A stretch of 64,000 nucleotides of DNA, taken from assembly GCA_902806595.1 (NCBI GenBank), contig CADCXC010000004.1, positions 1,240,001 to 1,304,000 of the forward strand, written 5' to 3'. This stretch comes from Pyrenopolyporus hunteri (Eukaryota; Ascomycota; Sordariomycetes; Xylariales; Hypoxylaceae). A program made the translations under genes and the position numbers. The notes under the pieces were generated by a model, which was not told where the DNA came from, ran no database searches, and saw nothing but the letters and a program-made list of their open reading frames with translations. Positions within the stretch are counted from its first letter, which is position 1. Every line of letters begins with the position of its first letter. Shown here piece by piece: positions 21,363 through 34,338 of the stretch.

Positions 21363-23892
21363 ATGCCTGTTGCCGAACGTGCTCCGCAGACCTTGTACGA
21401 CAAGATCCTAGCGGCTCATATCGTGGATGAGAAGCTTGACGGCACAATCCTTCTTTATATCGGTACGCAAGACACAACCATGATTATCTTGACGACTTTA
21501 TTAACGTTGCCTATGATATAGACAGACACCTTGTCCATGAGGTCACTTCACCTGTACGTGATCATACACATCTGCCTGCACCTTTATGTATACCAAATCA
21601 AATCTAACTAGAGACGCAGCAAGCCTTCGAGGGCTTAAAAAATGCAGGGCGCCGTGTGCGAAGACCCGACTGCACCCTTGCCACCACAGATCACGTATGT
21701 TACCTCCTTAGTCCATATAGACTGCCAGCTAGCAACACTAACACTCTTTGAAGAATGTTCCTACCAAATCTCGCAAAGGGATCAAGGACATTGCCACATT
21801 CATCGAACAAGACGACTCCCGGATACAATGTCTAACCCTCGAAGAGAATGTCAAGGACTTTGGCATTACCTACTTCGGCCTCGGCGACAAACGCCAGGGT
21901 ATTGTTCACGTCATTGGACCTGAGCAAGGATTCACCCTCCCCGGTACCACTCTGGTCTGTGGTGACAGCCACACCTCTACCCACGGTGCTTTCGGTTGCT
22001 TCGCTATTGGTATTGGTACTAGTGAAGTTGAGCACGTCCTAGCTACCCAATGCCTCATCACCAAGAGGAGCAAGAACATGAGAATACAAGTTGAAGGTGA
22101 GCTGGCTCCTGGTGTCAGCTCCAAAGACATTATACTCCATGCTATTGGTCTGATCGGCACCGCCGGCGGTACCGGCTGCGTTATTGAGTTCTGCGGATCC
22201 GTCATCCGAGGGCTAAGCATGGAAGCTCGCATGTCCATCTGCAACATGTCCATCGAAGCTGGTGCCCGAGCCGGTATGGTCGCCCCCGATGACATCACAT
22301 TCGACTACCTCAAGGGCAAGCCTCTAGCTCCTCCCTATGGTACGCCAGAGTGGGACCGTGCCGTCAAGTACTGGAGGAGCCTTCAGTCGGATCCTGGTGC
22401 CAAGTACGACATCGACGTCCAGATCGATGCCAAGGACATCATCCCAACCGTGACCTGGGGCACGAGTCCCGAGGATGTTGTTCCTATCACCGGAGTTGTA
22501 CCGGACCCTGAAACATTCAAGACAGAGGCGAAGAAGAAGGCTGGCCGAAGGATGCTTGAATACATGGGCCTTACTGCCGGAACCCCCATGGAAGAGATTC
22601 CCGTCGACAAGGTCTTTATCGGTTCTTGCACGAACTCGCGAATCGAGGATCTCCGAGCTGCCGCTCAGGTCGTAAAGGGGAAGAAGAAGGCGGATAACGT
22701 CAAGCGAGCCATGATCGTTCCCGGATCCGGAATCATCAAGGATCAGGCTGAGGCTGAAGGTCTCGATAAGATCTTCCTTGACGCCGGGTTCGAATGGAGA
22801 GAAGCGGGATGTAGCATGTGCCTAGGCATGAACCCGGATATCCTGTCGCCTAAGGAGCGATGTGCCAGCACAAGTAACCGGAATTTCGAAGGCAGGCAAG
22901 GTGCCCAGGGCAGGACTCATTTGATGTCCCCTGTCATGGCGGCGGCGGCTGCTATCGTCGGCAAGCTTGCCGACGTCCGAAAATTGACCGAGTACAAGGC
23001 CAGCCCCCATATCGAGGCTTACCGAGCAAACGACGCAACACCATCGGGCAAGCCACATCCCGACGAAAGTATCGAGGAGGACGACTCCGCCAAGGAAAGG
23101 CTCACGGACCAACCAGAGGACATCTCGCCGCACGTTAACTCCATTGCTACCGAAGCCTCCGGCTCCCAAGGTCTCCCGAAATTCACGATCCACAGGGGAA
23201 TCGCCGCACCCTTAGACCGATCTAACGTCGATACCGACGCGATTATCCCCAAACAATTTCTCAAGACTATTAAGCGCACAGGCCTCGGCACCGCTCTGTT
23301 CCACGATTCAAGATATAACGAGGACGGCTCGCCGAATCCTGATTTCGTTCTTAACCAGGAGCCATGGACAAACGCCAAGATCCTGGTCTGCACAGGCCCT
23401 AACTTCGGATGCGGTAGCTCTAGAGAACACGCTCCCTGGGCACTAAACGATTTCGGCATCAGGTGTATAATTGCACCATCGTTCGCCGACATCTTCTTCA
23501 ACAACACCTTCAAGAACGGCATGCTGCCCATCGCCATCAAGAACCAGGAAGATATCGATAAGATCGCAGCGGAGGCTCGCGCGGGCAAGGAGGTCGAGGT
23601 CGACCTACCCAACCAGGTCATCCGCGACGCTGACGGCAACGAGCTCTGCACGTTTGATGTAGAAGAGTTCCGCAAGCACTGCTTGATCAACGGCCTGGAC
23701 GACATCGGCCTGACCCTCCAACTCGAGGATAAGATCGTCGAGTACGAGAAGAAGGCCTCGGCCAAGACCCCTTGGGTCGACGGTACGGGTTATTTGAAGA
23801 GGAAAGGCCGCGGTGGGCGATTAGCCGCGAAGCCGGTGCCGGTACCCACTACAAATCGCGGTCAGGAGCTTAAGGATCCAATTGACTGGTAA
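21363..23892 (+). CDS. LEU1: 3-isopropylmalate dehydratase (alpha-IPM isomerase), 781 aa
   Basis: Four exons: 21363-21462, 21522-21553 (32 bp), 21620-21694 and 21754-23892. All junctions restore frame. The protein starts [23 protein letters not shown], the LeuC-type N-terminus. Motifs include [13 protein letters not shown], the iron-sulfur cysteine in [14 protein letters not shown] (C361) and the pair in [10 protein letters not shown] (C422, C425), which together ligate the 4Fe-4S cluster. A charged linker (about 480-545) joins a LeuD-type swivel domain with [12 protein letters not shown] and [17 protein letters not shown]. The fused large-plus-small arrangement and length are standard for fungi. 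The enzyme isomerises 2- to 3-isopropylmalate in leucine biosynthesis. I saw no clear Leu3 site (CCGGNNCCGG type) upstream. Confidence 0.97.
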
Positions 23893-25046
23893 AGGAATGG
23901 AGGTTTTCTTGCGTTGCGGCTGGTTCTACGGGATGGCGTTCGCTGGAGGGAAAAGTGCCCTTTCCAAGTGCAGCGCTGCTTGCAACGTTGCTATACTACG
24001 CTTTTACAAATTACCTTACTATATTTATTACGATAGCACGACGGTTACGGCTACTTGGGATATATACTCGGCTAATTCTTCCGACGAACAAATTCTGTTT
24101 CGCTATTCTAAGCTCGAAGATACTTCGATGGATTATATAGTTCCGAATATAAGGACTACCCTTTTTTGAGCAGTAATTCTTCCGCGATTACTTTGGCCTG
24201 TGATATTGTCTCTAGTAACATGGCGATAAGGGCTGTATATGTCTCAGGATAGCCGTATTATCTGCGTACGTTGGGTTCTACCATTGGCTAGTTTGGCTGT
24301 TAGGTATCATTCTTCGGGCCGAGCGAATCGGGCCGTCCCAGCATACTACTTCCATCTAGACATGTTTACAAGAATATTAGGGAATGGGTTTAATGGGAGG
24401 GCTTCCTTTTCTACCACCGGTATTCTTGCTTCTCATTTCCTTGCTTCTTCCCCCCACTACTTATTTGATCCTTCTGTTCTAAGTTTCCCATGACCGGGGA
24501 GAGAATGCAGAAAGTTTCAGCAAAAAACATATATCGAGGCCAAATGCATGAGATGCTACACTCCACCCACTAAACTATCATATGGTTAAGCACCAGTATA
24601 TATCGAATAAAAACGCCACTGGCTGGCCCGATGGCTCGATAATTCGAATACACAACTTATATTCTTTAGTATTTTCCCACACTGGTTATAATAGTATCAT
24701 CCGGAATTATGAGAGGGGCTACAAAACTTTATAATAGGCATCTACGAGTAAGCTATGTACTATACGATGGCGTCTGCCAAGTCATATCGGCTAGTTCCCC
24801 TTTCCCTTCGTCTATTCCATTTTTCCCTTTCTTTGTCTGATATACGTTTATGCCCGAACCTTCGAATCACCACAGACCATCACTGGTACTCGATTCAAAC
24901 AGATGATACCAGCGTAGTCGGCAAATATCTATAAAGCTTAACATTCCAAATTCCCTACTCTACCCAATCCATCTAACTTAGTAACCCATTCTATATCTCC
25001 CATCCCACCCCCCTCATCCTTACTCCCTCCCCCTCCCCTCTCACTC
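23893..25046. other. Convergent intergenic region between LEU1 and the F-box gene
   Basis: About 1.15 kb between converging genes. Apart from presumed 3' UTRs and AT-rich sequence, nothing is seen. A C/T-rich strip precedes the F-box stop at 25000-25060. Confidence 0.5.
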
Positions 25047-26576
25047 TCACTCCCACACCACGCAACTACTCAACTGCAACACCCTCGTGCTCGGGAACCG
25101 CGCGGCCCAGCGGGCCGGGTACTCCGCGAGCCCGAGGTCGGAGTGGAAGCCGAACGAGGGCGGGTAGTGCGCGACGACCCGCCCGAGCCCGGGGGTGCGC
25201 GGCCCGCGCACCAGGGCCCGGAAGGCCGCGGCGTCGGCCGCGACCTCGTCGGCGGCGCGCGACGCCCCCGCGTCCAGGACCATGAACTCGCGCAGCGAGC
25301 GCGGGAGCGAGGCCGCCAGGCGCCGCCCCGGCGGGGACGGCAGGTCCCGCCGCGTGAGGGCCAGGCACTCGAGGGAGCCGTCGAGGGCGGCGAGGGCGCG
25401 CAGGAGGTGTGCGGGGTGGTCGGTGGCGCTGCTGCTACTACTACCACCATCACCATCGTCGGGAGAGGGAGGGGAAGGGGAAGGGGACCTGGGGGGCCCG
25501 GCCTCGAAGGCGCTGGTGTCGACGACGAGGAAGCGCAGGCCCTTGCCGTGGCGCTCGAGGGCGGAGGCGAAGAGGGGCGCGTGGGACGGGGAGGACGAGG
25601 GGTACTGCGCGTTGCCGGTGCGCATCTTGATGAAGAGCGAGCGCGCGCCGTTGCACGCCTCGAGAAAGGTGCTCAGCCCGGCCTCGCTTAGGCGGCAGGA
25701 GTCGAGCGTGAGGTCGAGGCGTCCCCACGAAGACGGGCGGATCCGAGGACGGAGCGGCGCGAGAGGCGGGGGCGGGGATGCGGCGGTTGCGTTGGTGCCG
25801 GCGGTGGTGTCTCCCAGGTTCCCTAGCTCGAGGTGCTGCAGCTTCGGCAGGCAGACCATGTCCAGGGCGTCGGCCAGGGACAAGCCGTTCATGTAGTCGC
25901 CCAGCTGGAGGTGCCTTACGGACGCGAGGATGGAGCCGCACCTCTTTTCCAGCGGCCGATCCAGCTGCTCGAGCGCGAACCGAATGACCTGCCTCGTCCG
26001 CGGTCCGCAGCCCCTGTCGAGGACGGGGATGATGACCTGTTCGATCTCCGTGCACAGCGTGAGGACGAAGGCGAGCAGCGCGTCGCCCACGTTGTCCAGC
26101 ATCTCCAGGACGATGTCCTCCCGGAGGTGCTCCGGCATAGCCGGCGCGGCCCGCGCGAGCGCGCTGAGGTACGTCCCGCACATCTCCTCCATCTCGACGC
26201 TAGGCCGCCAGCGCGTGTCCCGCCAGGGACGCGAGACCACCTCCTTGACGAAGCCGGCGAGGTCGGGGCGCCGGGTGAGCTTCCAGGAGAGGCAGCATAG
26301 CAGGTCGGTGGAGAGGGTGAAGTCCCACAGAGGCACCTGATTCTTCGGCTTGGAGTTTTGGATGGTTATGTAGACGTATGGAGTGGCGATGCGGCGCCAT
26401 TTCTTGTTGATCATGCGTAAATTGAGAATGGTGTTCAGGTCGGTTTTACGGTCCAGCTGATCGAGGACAGCGATGATTATTTCTTCCGGAACGGAGTCCA
26501 TGTTGAGTCCCGATATTTTCGTGAAGACCTGTGTATAGTCCGGACAAGTGCCTAGCGGTGTGTTTCTATAGGCCAC
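25047..26576 (-). CDS. F-box protein with leucine-rich-repeat-like body, up to 509 aa
   Basis: Single ORF with ATG at 26576; a second in-frame ATG at residue 26 (26501) directly precedes the F-box and is a likely alternative start. Residues 27-70 (DSVPEEIIIAVLDQLDRK...RMINKKWRRIATPYVY) resemble an F-box, which would bind Skp1 in an SCF ubiquitin ligase. The remainder has LRR-like stretches (SVRHLQLGDYMNGLSL; LPKLQHLELGNLG; WGRLDLTLDSCRLSEAGLSTFL). These are interrupted by low-complexity Pro/Ser inserts near residues 250-275 and 360-385. Substrate unknown. The C-terminal 60 percent is encoded by extremely GC-rich DNA, which leaves several other frames open by chance. Confidence 0.72.
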   Translation of the reverse strand: MAYRNTPLGTCPDYTQVFTKISGLNMDSVPEEIIIAVLDQLDRKTDLNTILNLRMINKKWRRIATPYVYITIQNSKPKNQVPLWDFTLSTDLLCCLSWKLTRRPDLAGFVKEVVSRPWRDTRWRPSVEMEEMCGTYLSALARAAPAMPEHLREDIVLEMLDNVGDALLAFVLTLCTEIEQVIIPVLDRGCGPRTRQVIRFALEQLDRPLEKRCGSILASVRHLQLGDYMNGLSLADALDMVCLPKLQHLELGNLGDTTAGTNATAASPPPPLAPLRPRIRPSSWGRLDLTLDSCRLSEAGLSTFLEACNGARSLFIKMRTGNAQYPSSSPSHAPLFASALERHGKGLRFLVVDTSAFEAGPPRSPSPSPPSPDDGDGGSSSSSATDHPAHLLRALAALDGSLECLALTRRDLPSPPGRRLAASLPRSLREFMVLDAGASRAADEVAADAAAFRALVRGPRTPGLGRVVAHYPPSFGFHSDLGLAEYPARWAARFPSTRVLQLSSCVVWE

Positions 26577-28919
26577 CTAATAGACCCTCGGAAATAAATA
26601 TGATATATATTAACGTGTGTTTGCCTCGTTTGTTCCCATACAATTTTTCGCAGCTCATGGCACCGCGGACCTCTGCTGGATGTGATACCCTTCCACCGTT
26701 ACTCCGTGCAGCGGGTGCGCCAACTCAGCTTGGAGACGTATATTCAGCTCCCAGGATGAGTAATCGGGTATCCATCCGACGGGGACGTCAAAGGGGCACA
26801 GGAGGGCTTCATCAATTCGTCCGCCATGGTGGGTGTGGGAAACAGACTAATGAGAATCGAGGGATACAAGCCGTACATGAGTGGCGGCCAATCATATTCG
26901 ACTTATGGTGATGTGGTGGCTCCTAGCTGAGTTTAGGGGTAAGGCCCTTGCAGGCGAGATTTTCTGAGGTCCTACGACATCTCCGTCGGACGTCGGACAT
27001 ATTAGGTAGGCTCGGGGTCGGGGATCGGCCACGTCGCCATGTGGCCAATTTGCCTAATCCAATGTAATGGTGTAGTTGTTCTGCAGCCATTTATGCTGGG
27101 TCAAATGAATTGTCAGAGTATGTCTGGTCTGACGCCCAGAGCAAACAGCAGCTTATGGTTGGGCTTCTCTTAGTCGACCGTAATCCAATTCGTGGTTGCG
27201 GATTCACTATGACGGGTCTTAGCAATTCTTGTCTCGTTCCATTAAAACCCACGTCATGACGGGACGTCCGCGGTGGGAGGCAAGGTTGTAATTGTAATGA
27301 ACGCAATTATTGTTTAAAGCATTTGCGACTCTCTCAGCGTAATAGTTTATCGGTACATATATGATCCCACGTCGGATTTTCGAATAGAAGGTACCTACCT
27401 GCTGACCAACTAGGTATAAGCCCATATACGTTATCTCTTATAGGATATCTCTTCTCACTGTATAACAAAGCTAGTATGTTCCTGTACATTTGTGAAACCA
27501 TCCCAGAAAGACCACCTCGCGGCCAACATTTTTTAGGCTACGGCTTCCATATTTAAGTGTATAATAATTTAGTCCTTTGTAGTCTTAGCGATAAAGAGGT
27601 AAATGATGATTGTATCTTTACTGTGGATGCTTAAGGCTTGTTACATTTTTCCTTCTTTTTCGGCAAGGGGAAAGTAGGCTTTAAACTAGCTCCTATTCAA
27701 GGAAATAGAAGCTGTGCAACTTCTGTATTTATCGAACTACGGTCACCACTTAGTTGAACAGAGTCATATTGCCAGAGAGATACTTGGAAAGATGCAGCTT
27801 ATGTAAGACTTATAAGTCCGATATTCCGTTCCGGCGTTGATTTAGGCGTTGGGGTCGGCCCGGACTTGCGTGGGGGAAGGCCGGTCGAGGAAGTAGACAC
27901 CTACTTTGTATGTGTCGGATAGCCCTATGTATGGTAGGTACCATATACTTCTCTACATGCATACATACATACCTAGGTAGGTACGCATACATACCTACCT
28001 ACCTACATCGAGTTCGTCGATGTAACCATGGTAAAGTGTTGGTTAATCAAATATAATCGTTAATAGCAAAGCATCTGTATAACGCAGCTCGTACACATAG
28101 GTTGTGACAATTGTTCACACAGGCAACGACAGCAGACACACTGCAGAAACACGGCAAATAGACCCAGGTCACAGAGTCACTATGATACAATATGTTCACG
28201 CACGGCTTCGAAGACTCATCTTCTTTCTTTGCATTAGTATCTATGCAGTCATGCTGGGTATCAGAGCCGGCAATTATCCGTATATCTCACTGTCGTTAAC
28301 CTCGGGTATTACATTCCTCCTAACCGCCCCCCAGGAGTCGTAAAAGCCATACCGGCACCGTGCAATTCCTGTAATCGAACACGTGACAAAAAGCAAAAGT
28401 CCATCTTGCCAGCTTGCCAGCTCGTAGGTCGAGGCTGTCAGCTGCGAACCGTAAACGCCAAATCAGTGCAAATTATCTTCCCGAGGTCGTAAGCGTTGGA
28501 AGATACGTGCCCTGCCAATTCCTCTGAAGCTCCTTATTTCTTTACTCCTCCCGCCGTCTCGCCTTGCTCCTCTTTAACCCCTCCCGAGGCGGTCAAGGAC
28601 TAACGAGCTATCCCACGGCTGTGATATACACCCCAAGCCCGTCGGGCAGGTAACCAACCCGTAGAATGGTTTCGCCGACGTTCCAAGTGTCCTTTCAATG
28701 GTATACAATATCAGCTCTCAGCTGACCCGAATAAACGATGCCGTGGCCAGATCTCACGCGCCCAAACACCTCAAGCTCTCCTGTGTGGTGCATCGGCGAT
28801 GCCCTTCAGAGAGGTGCCCCACCAAAGTGCGGTGGGGGTTTCGTATAGGAGGAGCCGCCAAAAGTGCCGGATCCACCAAGGTTAGAGGAATTATTCTGAG
28901 GTCCATAGGCCCGGCTATA
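26577..28919. other. 2.3-kb intergenic region
   Basis: No gene found. Contains an ACAT/ACCT tetranucleotide stretch at 27955-28008 and otherwise unstructured sequence. It includes the promoter of the F-box gene and the 3' UTR of the J-domain gene. Confidence 0.5.
27955..28008. repeat. Mixed ACAT/ACCT tetranucleotide tract
   Basis: CATACATACATACC, then AGGTAGGTACG, CATACATACC and three ACCT units. It is an intergenic compound microsatellite with an inverted arrangement. Confidence 0.75.
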
Positions 28920-31904
28920 CTATTTGACCTGGTCCCTGAACATCATAAATTCCCGAAGTCTAGTTTGGTGATCCACATGAGCATGCACCCACTGCTGACG
29001 GATAGCCTGGTCTTGCTCGAGCTCCTTCAAATACTCTTGAACGGTGTCGCTGCCTCCGATGGTCGTATCGAGCCAGGCAGCCCCTCGTTGCTGACGACGG
29101 AGCTTGAAGTCCTCCTGACGGGTCGAGAAATGGGCCATAATCCTGGTATTAAAGCTCTCCCACTTGTCCATGTATTGGTAGAAGTCCTGAGCGTACTTCC
29201 TGAACTGGACCTGGTTAGGCCGAACCCCAGCGCTAAGCACAGCTTGGGGGAGGCGCGGAGCGACTGGCGGAGCGGGAAATGCGAGGTTCACAAACTTATG
29301 CGACTGCTCCTTTTCGAGGGGAATATTCTCAGACGGCTTACTCTGGAAAGGCAAGGTGGACTTTAAATCCTCGAAATCTTTGAGGCCTCGGGGGGCTGGA
29401 TCGGCGAACGGCTCTACCTTCTTGAAGTCCGAGAATGTGGTGCGGAACTCATCGGTGTCCTCGGAACCACCGTGCTGCGCAACAAAGGGATTCGCCGTAG
29501 GGATAGACGCTGCCTCAGGTGCAGCAGGCTGAGCGAAAGGCCCTTTCGCGGAGTTCCCCTCTGGTGTCGGGCTCGCGGATTTGTTGCGTACGCCATTCAC
29601 GTCTCCCGCTCTCCACTCCTCTCGGTGGGGTTCGACGGGTATCTTGCGGGCACCATTTGTCTGCGGGACTTTGGGGGTATCATTAGCCTTCTCGGGCGGA
29701 GGGGGGGAGTCGATGTCCATGGCAGTCGCGGTATCAGTGGACCCCCAGGGCGTTTGGTAGCTCTCTTGCCATCCCTCATTCTCCTCATCCACCAACCCGG
29801 CTGTACCTGCTGTCATCTTGACCGGCTTGGACTTCTTGCCATTCGCACGACGAGACGGGGAACTGGAAGTGCTTCGTGGTGGCGGTTGAGGTTCGAAATG
29901 TCGAGGTCCTATCTTGTCACTCCATTCGCCAGCCGAAAACACACCAGCAGCATTCCCATTTGAGAAGGCCCCCTGCACTGGCGGCGCGTGATCCGTTTCC
30001 GTTTGTCGGGATTTCGGGACCTGGCGGCGGGTTATACGGCTGCGCGATCGTGGTTGGGTCTTCGTTGGTGTCTGGGAGTCGCTCGCTGAGGTGGTGCCTG
30101 CGCTGAACTTCAGGTCGTCGGGAAATTCGTCATCAACAAATCTAGTGTTGATGCTATCGGCACTGTGCCTAGTAAGATTAGGGCCTTGACTAGGCATGGG
30201 ATGCCCCGGCGGGAAGGTGAAGCTAGAGGATTCATGGTCAGCACCCGACTTGGTTTTCTCTCTCTTATTATCCGAAGCCGGAACATGCTTAGATCCGTTA
30301 TTGCCATTCAAGAAGGCACTGCCAGGAGTTTGGCCAAACTGCGATCGGTTGTTGATGAGACTGTCAAGAGCAGTCCTCTGGTTCTCCTCAACGGGAAGTA
30401 AGGAGGGGTTCAGCTTAGGTCCGGCTCCTCCACTCGAAGGACTTTGTGGACCGGAGCTGGGGGCGTGACAGGCACCGCCGGCAGTTTGAGATGCATGATC
30501 TTTCATGCAACCGGTGTTGCCGAGCGTAGAGTGATATCCAGACTTAAGAAAACTGAGGGGGGTGATAAATGGTGTAGCATACACTGAGGGGCCGTTGCTG
30601 TTGGGGGCCTGGGTTGAGCTCGGACCTGCTACAGATGTGGGATTAGTCTCTGAACAATGGCGTGTCACAATGTGCGTTAGAGAACATACCTTTGCTAGTA
30701 TCCTTAGCTGTGGGGGTTTCCGAAGTCGTCGACCAAGTAACATCTGGCTCAGTGGTCGGTGTAAACCAACCGCCAGGTCGCATATGGGGAATATGACCAC
30801 CATTTGGCGTCTGCTCTTTAGTTGATGGGTTAGCACCCTTGCTAAACTTGACCGAGTCTTCGGATCCTCCGTCATTGCTGGAGCTTCTTGGTGTGCTAGA
30901 ACTTCGGGCGCGTGACTGGGGGAACGCTCCAGGCACTCGCGGCGATCGCGTACTTCTGGTACGTCCTACGCCCGGTGCGTCGTCAAATAAGCTCGTCTTC
31001 TCTCCGCCGGGAGAATGATACGGCATGCTTTGCCGTTCATCCCAGACCTTCTCCCTGAATTGAGCAAGTGGATCAATCGGAGCGCGGGGTTCTGCCGGTT
31101 CCGCGTCGGGTGTTGCTCCGTTGAATAGATTTGAGTGTGTCCGCGTCGTAAAGTAGTTCTTGCTTGTGACGGGAGGTTCATCTGCCTGACCCGGGGAACG
31201 CGGTACAAATCCCGTTCTTCTGCTTCCAAACGACGCCTGGGCCTTTTGTTGCTGGTATGCTGTTTTGGGAACGGACTCCGAATCTGTGGCCTTTGTGTCT
31301 CGTGCTGCCGACGTCGGTGCTCGGCCAGGAGTCGGGGGAGGCTCTCTTCGAGATGAGCTCGGTCTCATTCCCTCCCAAGCGTCGGCGTTGCTCTTGCGGA
31401 ATTGAGGATCATCACGGGCGCTCGGTCTAGGCGTTCGAGGCATATTGCTAGTGAAGCTCGTATAACGCTGAGCACCGGAGCGGGGTTTGTTAGGGGAGGC
31501 CTGAGTCGCATGTCGCGTGGGTGGTGGCGGATACTGCTTGCCAATGTCTTGCCACGGATTGCCCCGAACACCCGACGACTTGGGGAAGCGTGAGGCAGAG
31601 GCCCTACGAGCATCATCGTATTGTCTTCTTAGGGTGGCATCGATTAGGATCTCGTGAGCGGACTGGATGGTCTGGAATATGGAATTCATTTCCGTCTCAC
31701 GGCCGGGATTGCGGTCTGGATGATACTTGAGAGCTGCATATGTCGTGGTTAGCTAAGAATATATCACGCGGTATGAATATTTCGGAGAGGGATCTGGGAT
31801 GAATTACCTAGCTTTCGGAATTGCTTTTTGATTTCCTCCGTAGTAGCATTCGGGGACAGCTCTAGGTCCGCGTAATAGTCGCGGGTTTTGTCCCACCTCG
31901 GCAT
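28920..31904 (-). CDS. J-domain (DnaJ/HSP40-type) protein with long disordered region, 949 aa
   Basis: Three exons on the minus strand: 31808-31904, 30690-31733 and 28920-30628, both introns in phase 1. Residues 9-74 form a J domain (YYADLELSPNATTEEIKKQF, then the HPD motif at 37-39 in KYHPDRNPGRE, then HEILIDATLRRQYD). It should stimulate an Hsp70 ATPase. Residues about 80-800 are Ser/Pro/Asn/Gly-rich and look disordered; there is no Gly/Phe region, zinc centre or DnaJ C-terminal domain, so this is a class III (DNAJC) protein. The last ~120 residues look folded and helical (QFRKYAQDFYQYMDKWESF; WLDTTIGGSDTVQEYLKELEQ) and may specify the client or location. The specific cellular process is not recognisable. 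Confidence 0.85.
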
Positions 31905-34338
31905 GATGACGGTCTTCGTTTAGAAAGTCTGGGTAGAGGCGACGTGGAACATGCAACAGGGCAATAATATCTTCTACCTCGTTGTTCGAAGGTAGACTAT
32001 TGTCGAAATGAGTGACAATAAGGTGAATGGGGTAGTTAAGGATGGGTATCGGTGCGACCGGGGAAATGATTTGGTAGTATGGTCGGCGGTAACAAGAATG
32101 TAAAGAATGAAGATAAGAAAAAAAGAGAGACAGGTGGATCACAGGCAGCAGGGACCGACAGCCGGATTTGTTTTTGTCGCAAGACAAGAGCTGAGATGCC
32201 TGCGAAAAGAAGGTCAAGTCGAGTCTGTCGGAATGCTGTGACCCTCGCCGACAGAAATGTTCAGTCCTTTCCCTAGGGGAGGCAAGAAGACAAAACACTA
32301 CCCAGTCGTGCCAAGGTGAATGGGAAATAGTAAGGATTGCAAAGTTGAGGATAAAGAAGATGTGTTCGCGTGCACTACTAAATTGTTGTAGCTGCTGACG
32401 GGGTGACGGGGTGGGGTTGAACGCGCGCGCACAATAATAAGGTTTAGGCGACAACCCTGGACCCGATGGTCTGCAGGACGGCGGGTTAGTGGGGTTGGGT
32501 GGGACTCGATTAGTGGGGGGAACAGAGAATAATACTGTACTTACTTGGGAAAGGTAGGTGGTAGGTACCTGGGTTAAGAAGGATAGGTAGGTAGGTACCT
32601 ATTACGCGACACCTTCAGAAAGGTAGGATCAAAGATAAAAACAAGACGAAATGCTGAAAGTAAAAGCCGTGCTGTAGTCGTGCTATCTAGTAGGCGACTT
32701 CTCTGGAATCGCCTAGTGCACCGCCAGAATTACACAGGTTCTCCGCTGGTCTGTGTATGTAGGCAGGTATCGGACCTGTTTCGCTGACAGCTTGAGAGGG
32801 TTTTGGGATTCGTGTCGAGGTTGATCAAATGATTGGAGTGACAAGAAAGTTGCAGTATTGGAGAATTGCAGTAAATACTAGTAGAGCTGACAATGATGAA
32901 GTAGTCGTGCATGCAGAAACAAACCCTGCTGCGATGGACGTGGGATGGACCGTGTGATGGTACCATATATGCATGTCATCCATGCGCAGCTGAGCTTTAC
33001 TCTTTACTGATGACCCAGTGTTGTTTTTGGCGAGAGATGTTTTCTCCTTGGCCCAGGACGGTCGAAAATTCGACTTTCCGTCTCTGCCGGGTGGTACGTG
33101 CGCAGGTACCTAAAAATCCATGTAACGGCGAAATCTGAAGAAACAACCTGAAGCAAACTTTGGAATGACGTCAACTCTCTCTCTCCCTCTCTTTCCTTCT
33201 TGTCTTAGAAGGAAAGGGCAGGGAATAGAATAGGGAAAGCTGACAGTGGGATAAACGCCTTTTCAGCCTTGCGCGAACTCTCCGTACTACAGTACATTAA
33301 ATGACCACAGTGACAGTGGCTTAACCCAACCGGTCAATTATTCACCTAGGTACCTAAGGTAGGTACCTGCCAAAGCAACTAAAGGTACCTAAGGTCGATA
33401 GTTCGATAGTGCAATTTCATCCCTTCATATCGCTTACTTATCCCGAAAGGGACCAAAACAATTGCATACCTCAGATTCCCAGGTAAACATTCAAAAGGAT
33501 ATCTTAGTCTATATAATATTCACAGCGGTCTTTTTTACGTATCCATCTCGGCCAGTAACATAGTACCTGGACACCCAGGAAGGCCCTGAGTTATACATGT
33601 AGTTACAGGTAGGTAGGACTGCATAAGTTTTCAGGGAGGCACGTAGGATGCTAGGTGTAATGCTACATACGCGCATAAATCCCCAGTGCTTCCTCTCCGA
33701 GACCTTGTTTGACGCGCTTCGGAAACTAGCATTGGCCTAGTTACCCTAACTTTCCCGAACCGTCGGTTCCTTTCAGTTGCATTTAAGTTGCATTTCTATC
33801 GCAGAATACGCAGAATAGCGCCGCCATTACCATCCACCCTCTACGAATCTACGAATGGTCCATATGTTACCTCGTACCCAAGAGCTACATTTTTCCGAAA
33901 TAGGAAACCCTTGGGTAACACGTTAATCGTCGTCGTCATAGTGCATTCAAATACTAATCGTGTCCCTATCAAAAGCAAGACGTCCGCCTGCAGATGCTGT
34001 AGTATGTAGGTGAATTACCATTGGACCGCTGCCGCCTACGGAGAAGCTCGGTTGAGACTTAGCTCTATTTGCCTATATCCAGGTCGGCCATACCAGGCCA
34101 ACCATATCGAATTTTAGGACTCTCACGTCCATGCCTAATCCCGATGACATGCAATACACCACAAACGCCCGACAGCCCTCGTTACCGAACCCGATAAAAT
34201 AACCATGATCAAAGGCGGACCGGTAACACCTGTCTGATGCAATAATCCCAACGAATAGAAGAAGGGCATTTTAACTCCTCTTTCCGACACCTTCCGGACT
34301 CCTTCCAGTAGGTAGGCTATGCTTAGATACCTATCGCT
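31905..34338. other. 2.4-kb intergenic region
   Basis: No gene supported. Contains AGGTAGGTACCT tracts at 32551-32602 and 33343-33395, and a CT-repeat stretch at 33177-33200. It holds the promoter of the J-domain gene and the 3' end of the INCENP gene. Confidence 0.5.

Noticed and set aside
25143..26340. Several 130-240 codon ORFs on both strands over the F-box gene
   Set aside because: Open only because the DNA is very GC-rich. Their products are Arg/Gly/Ala/Pro-rich and show no domain.
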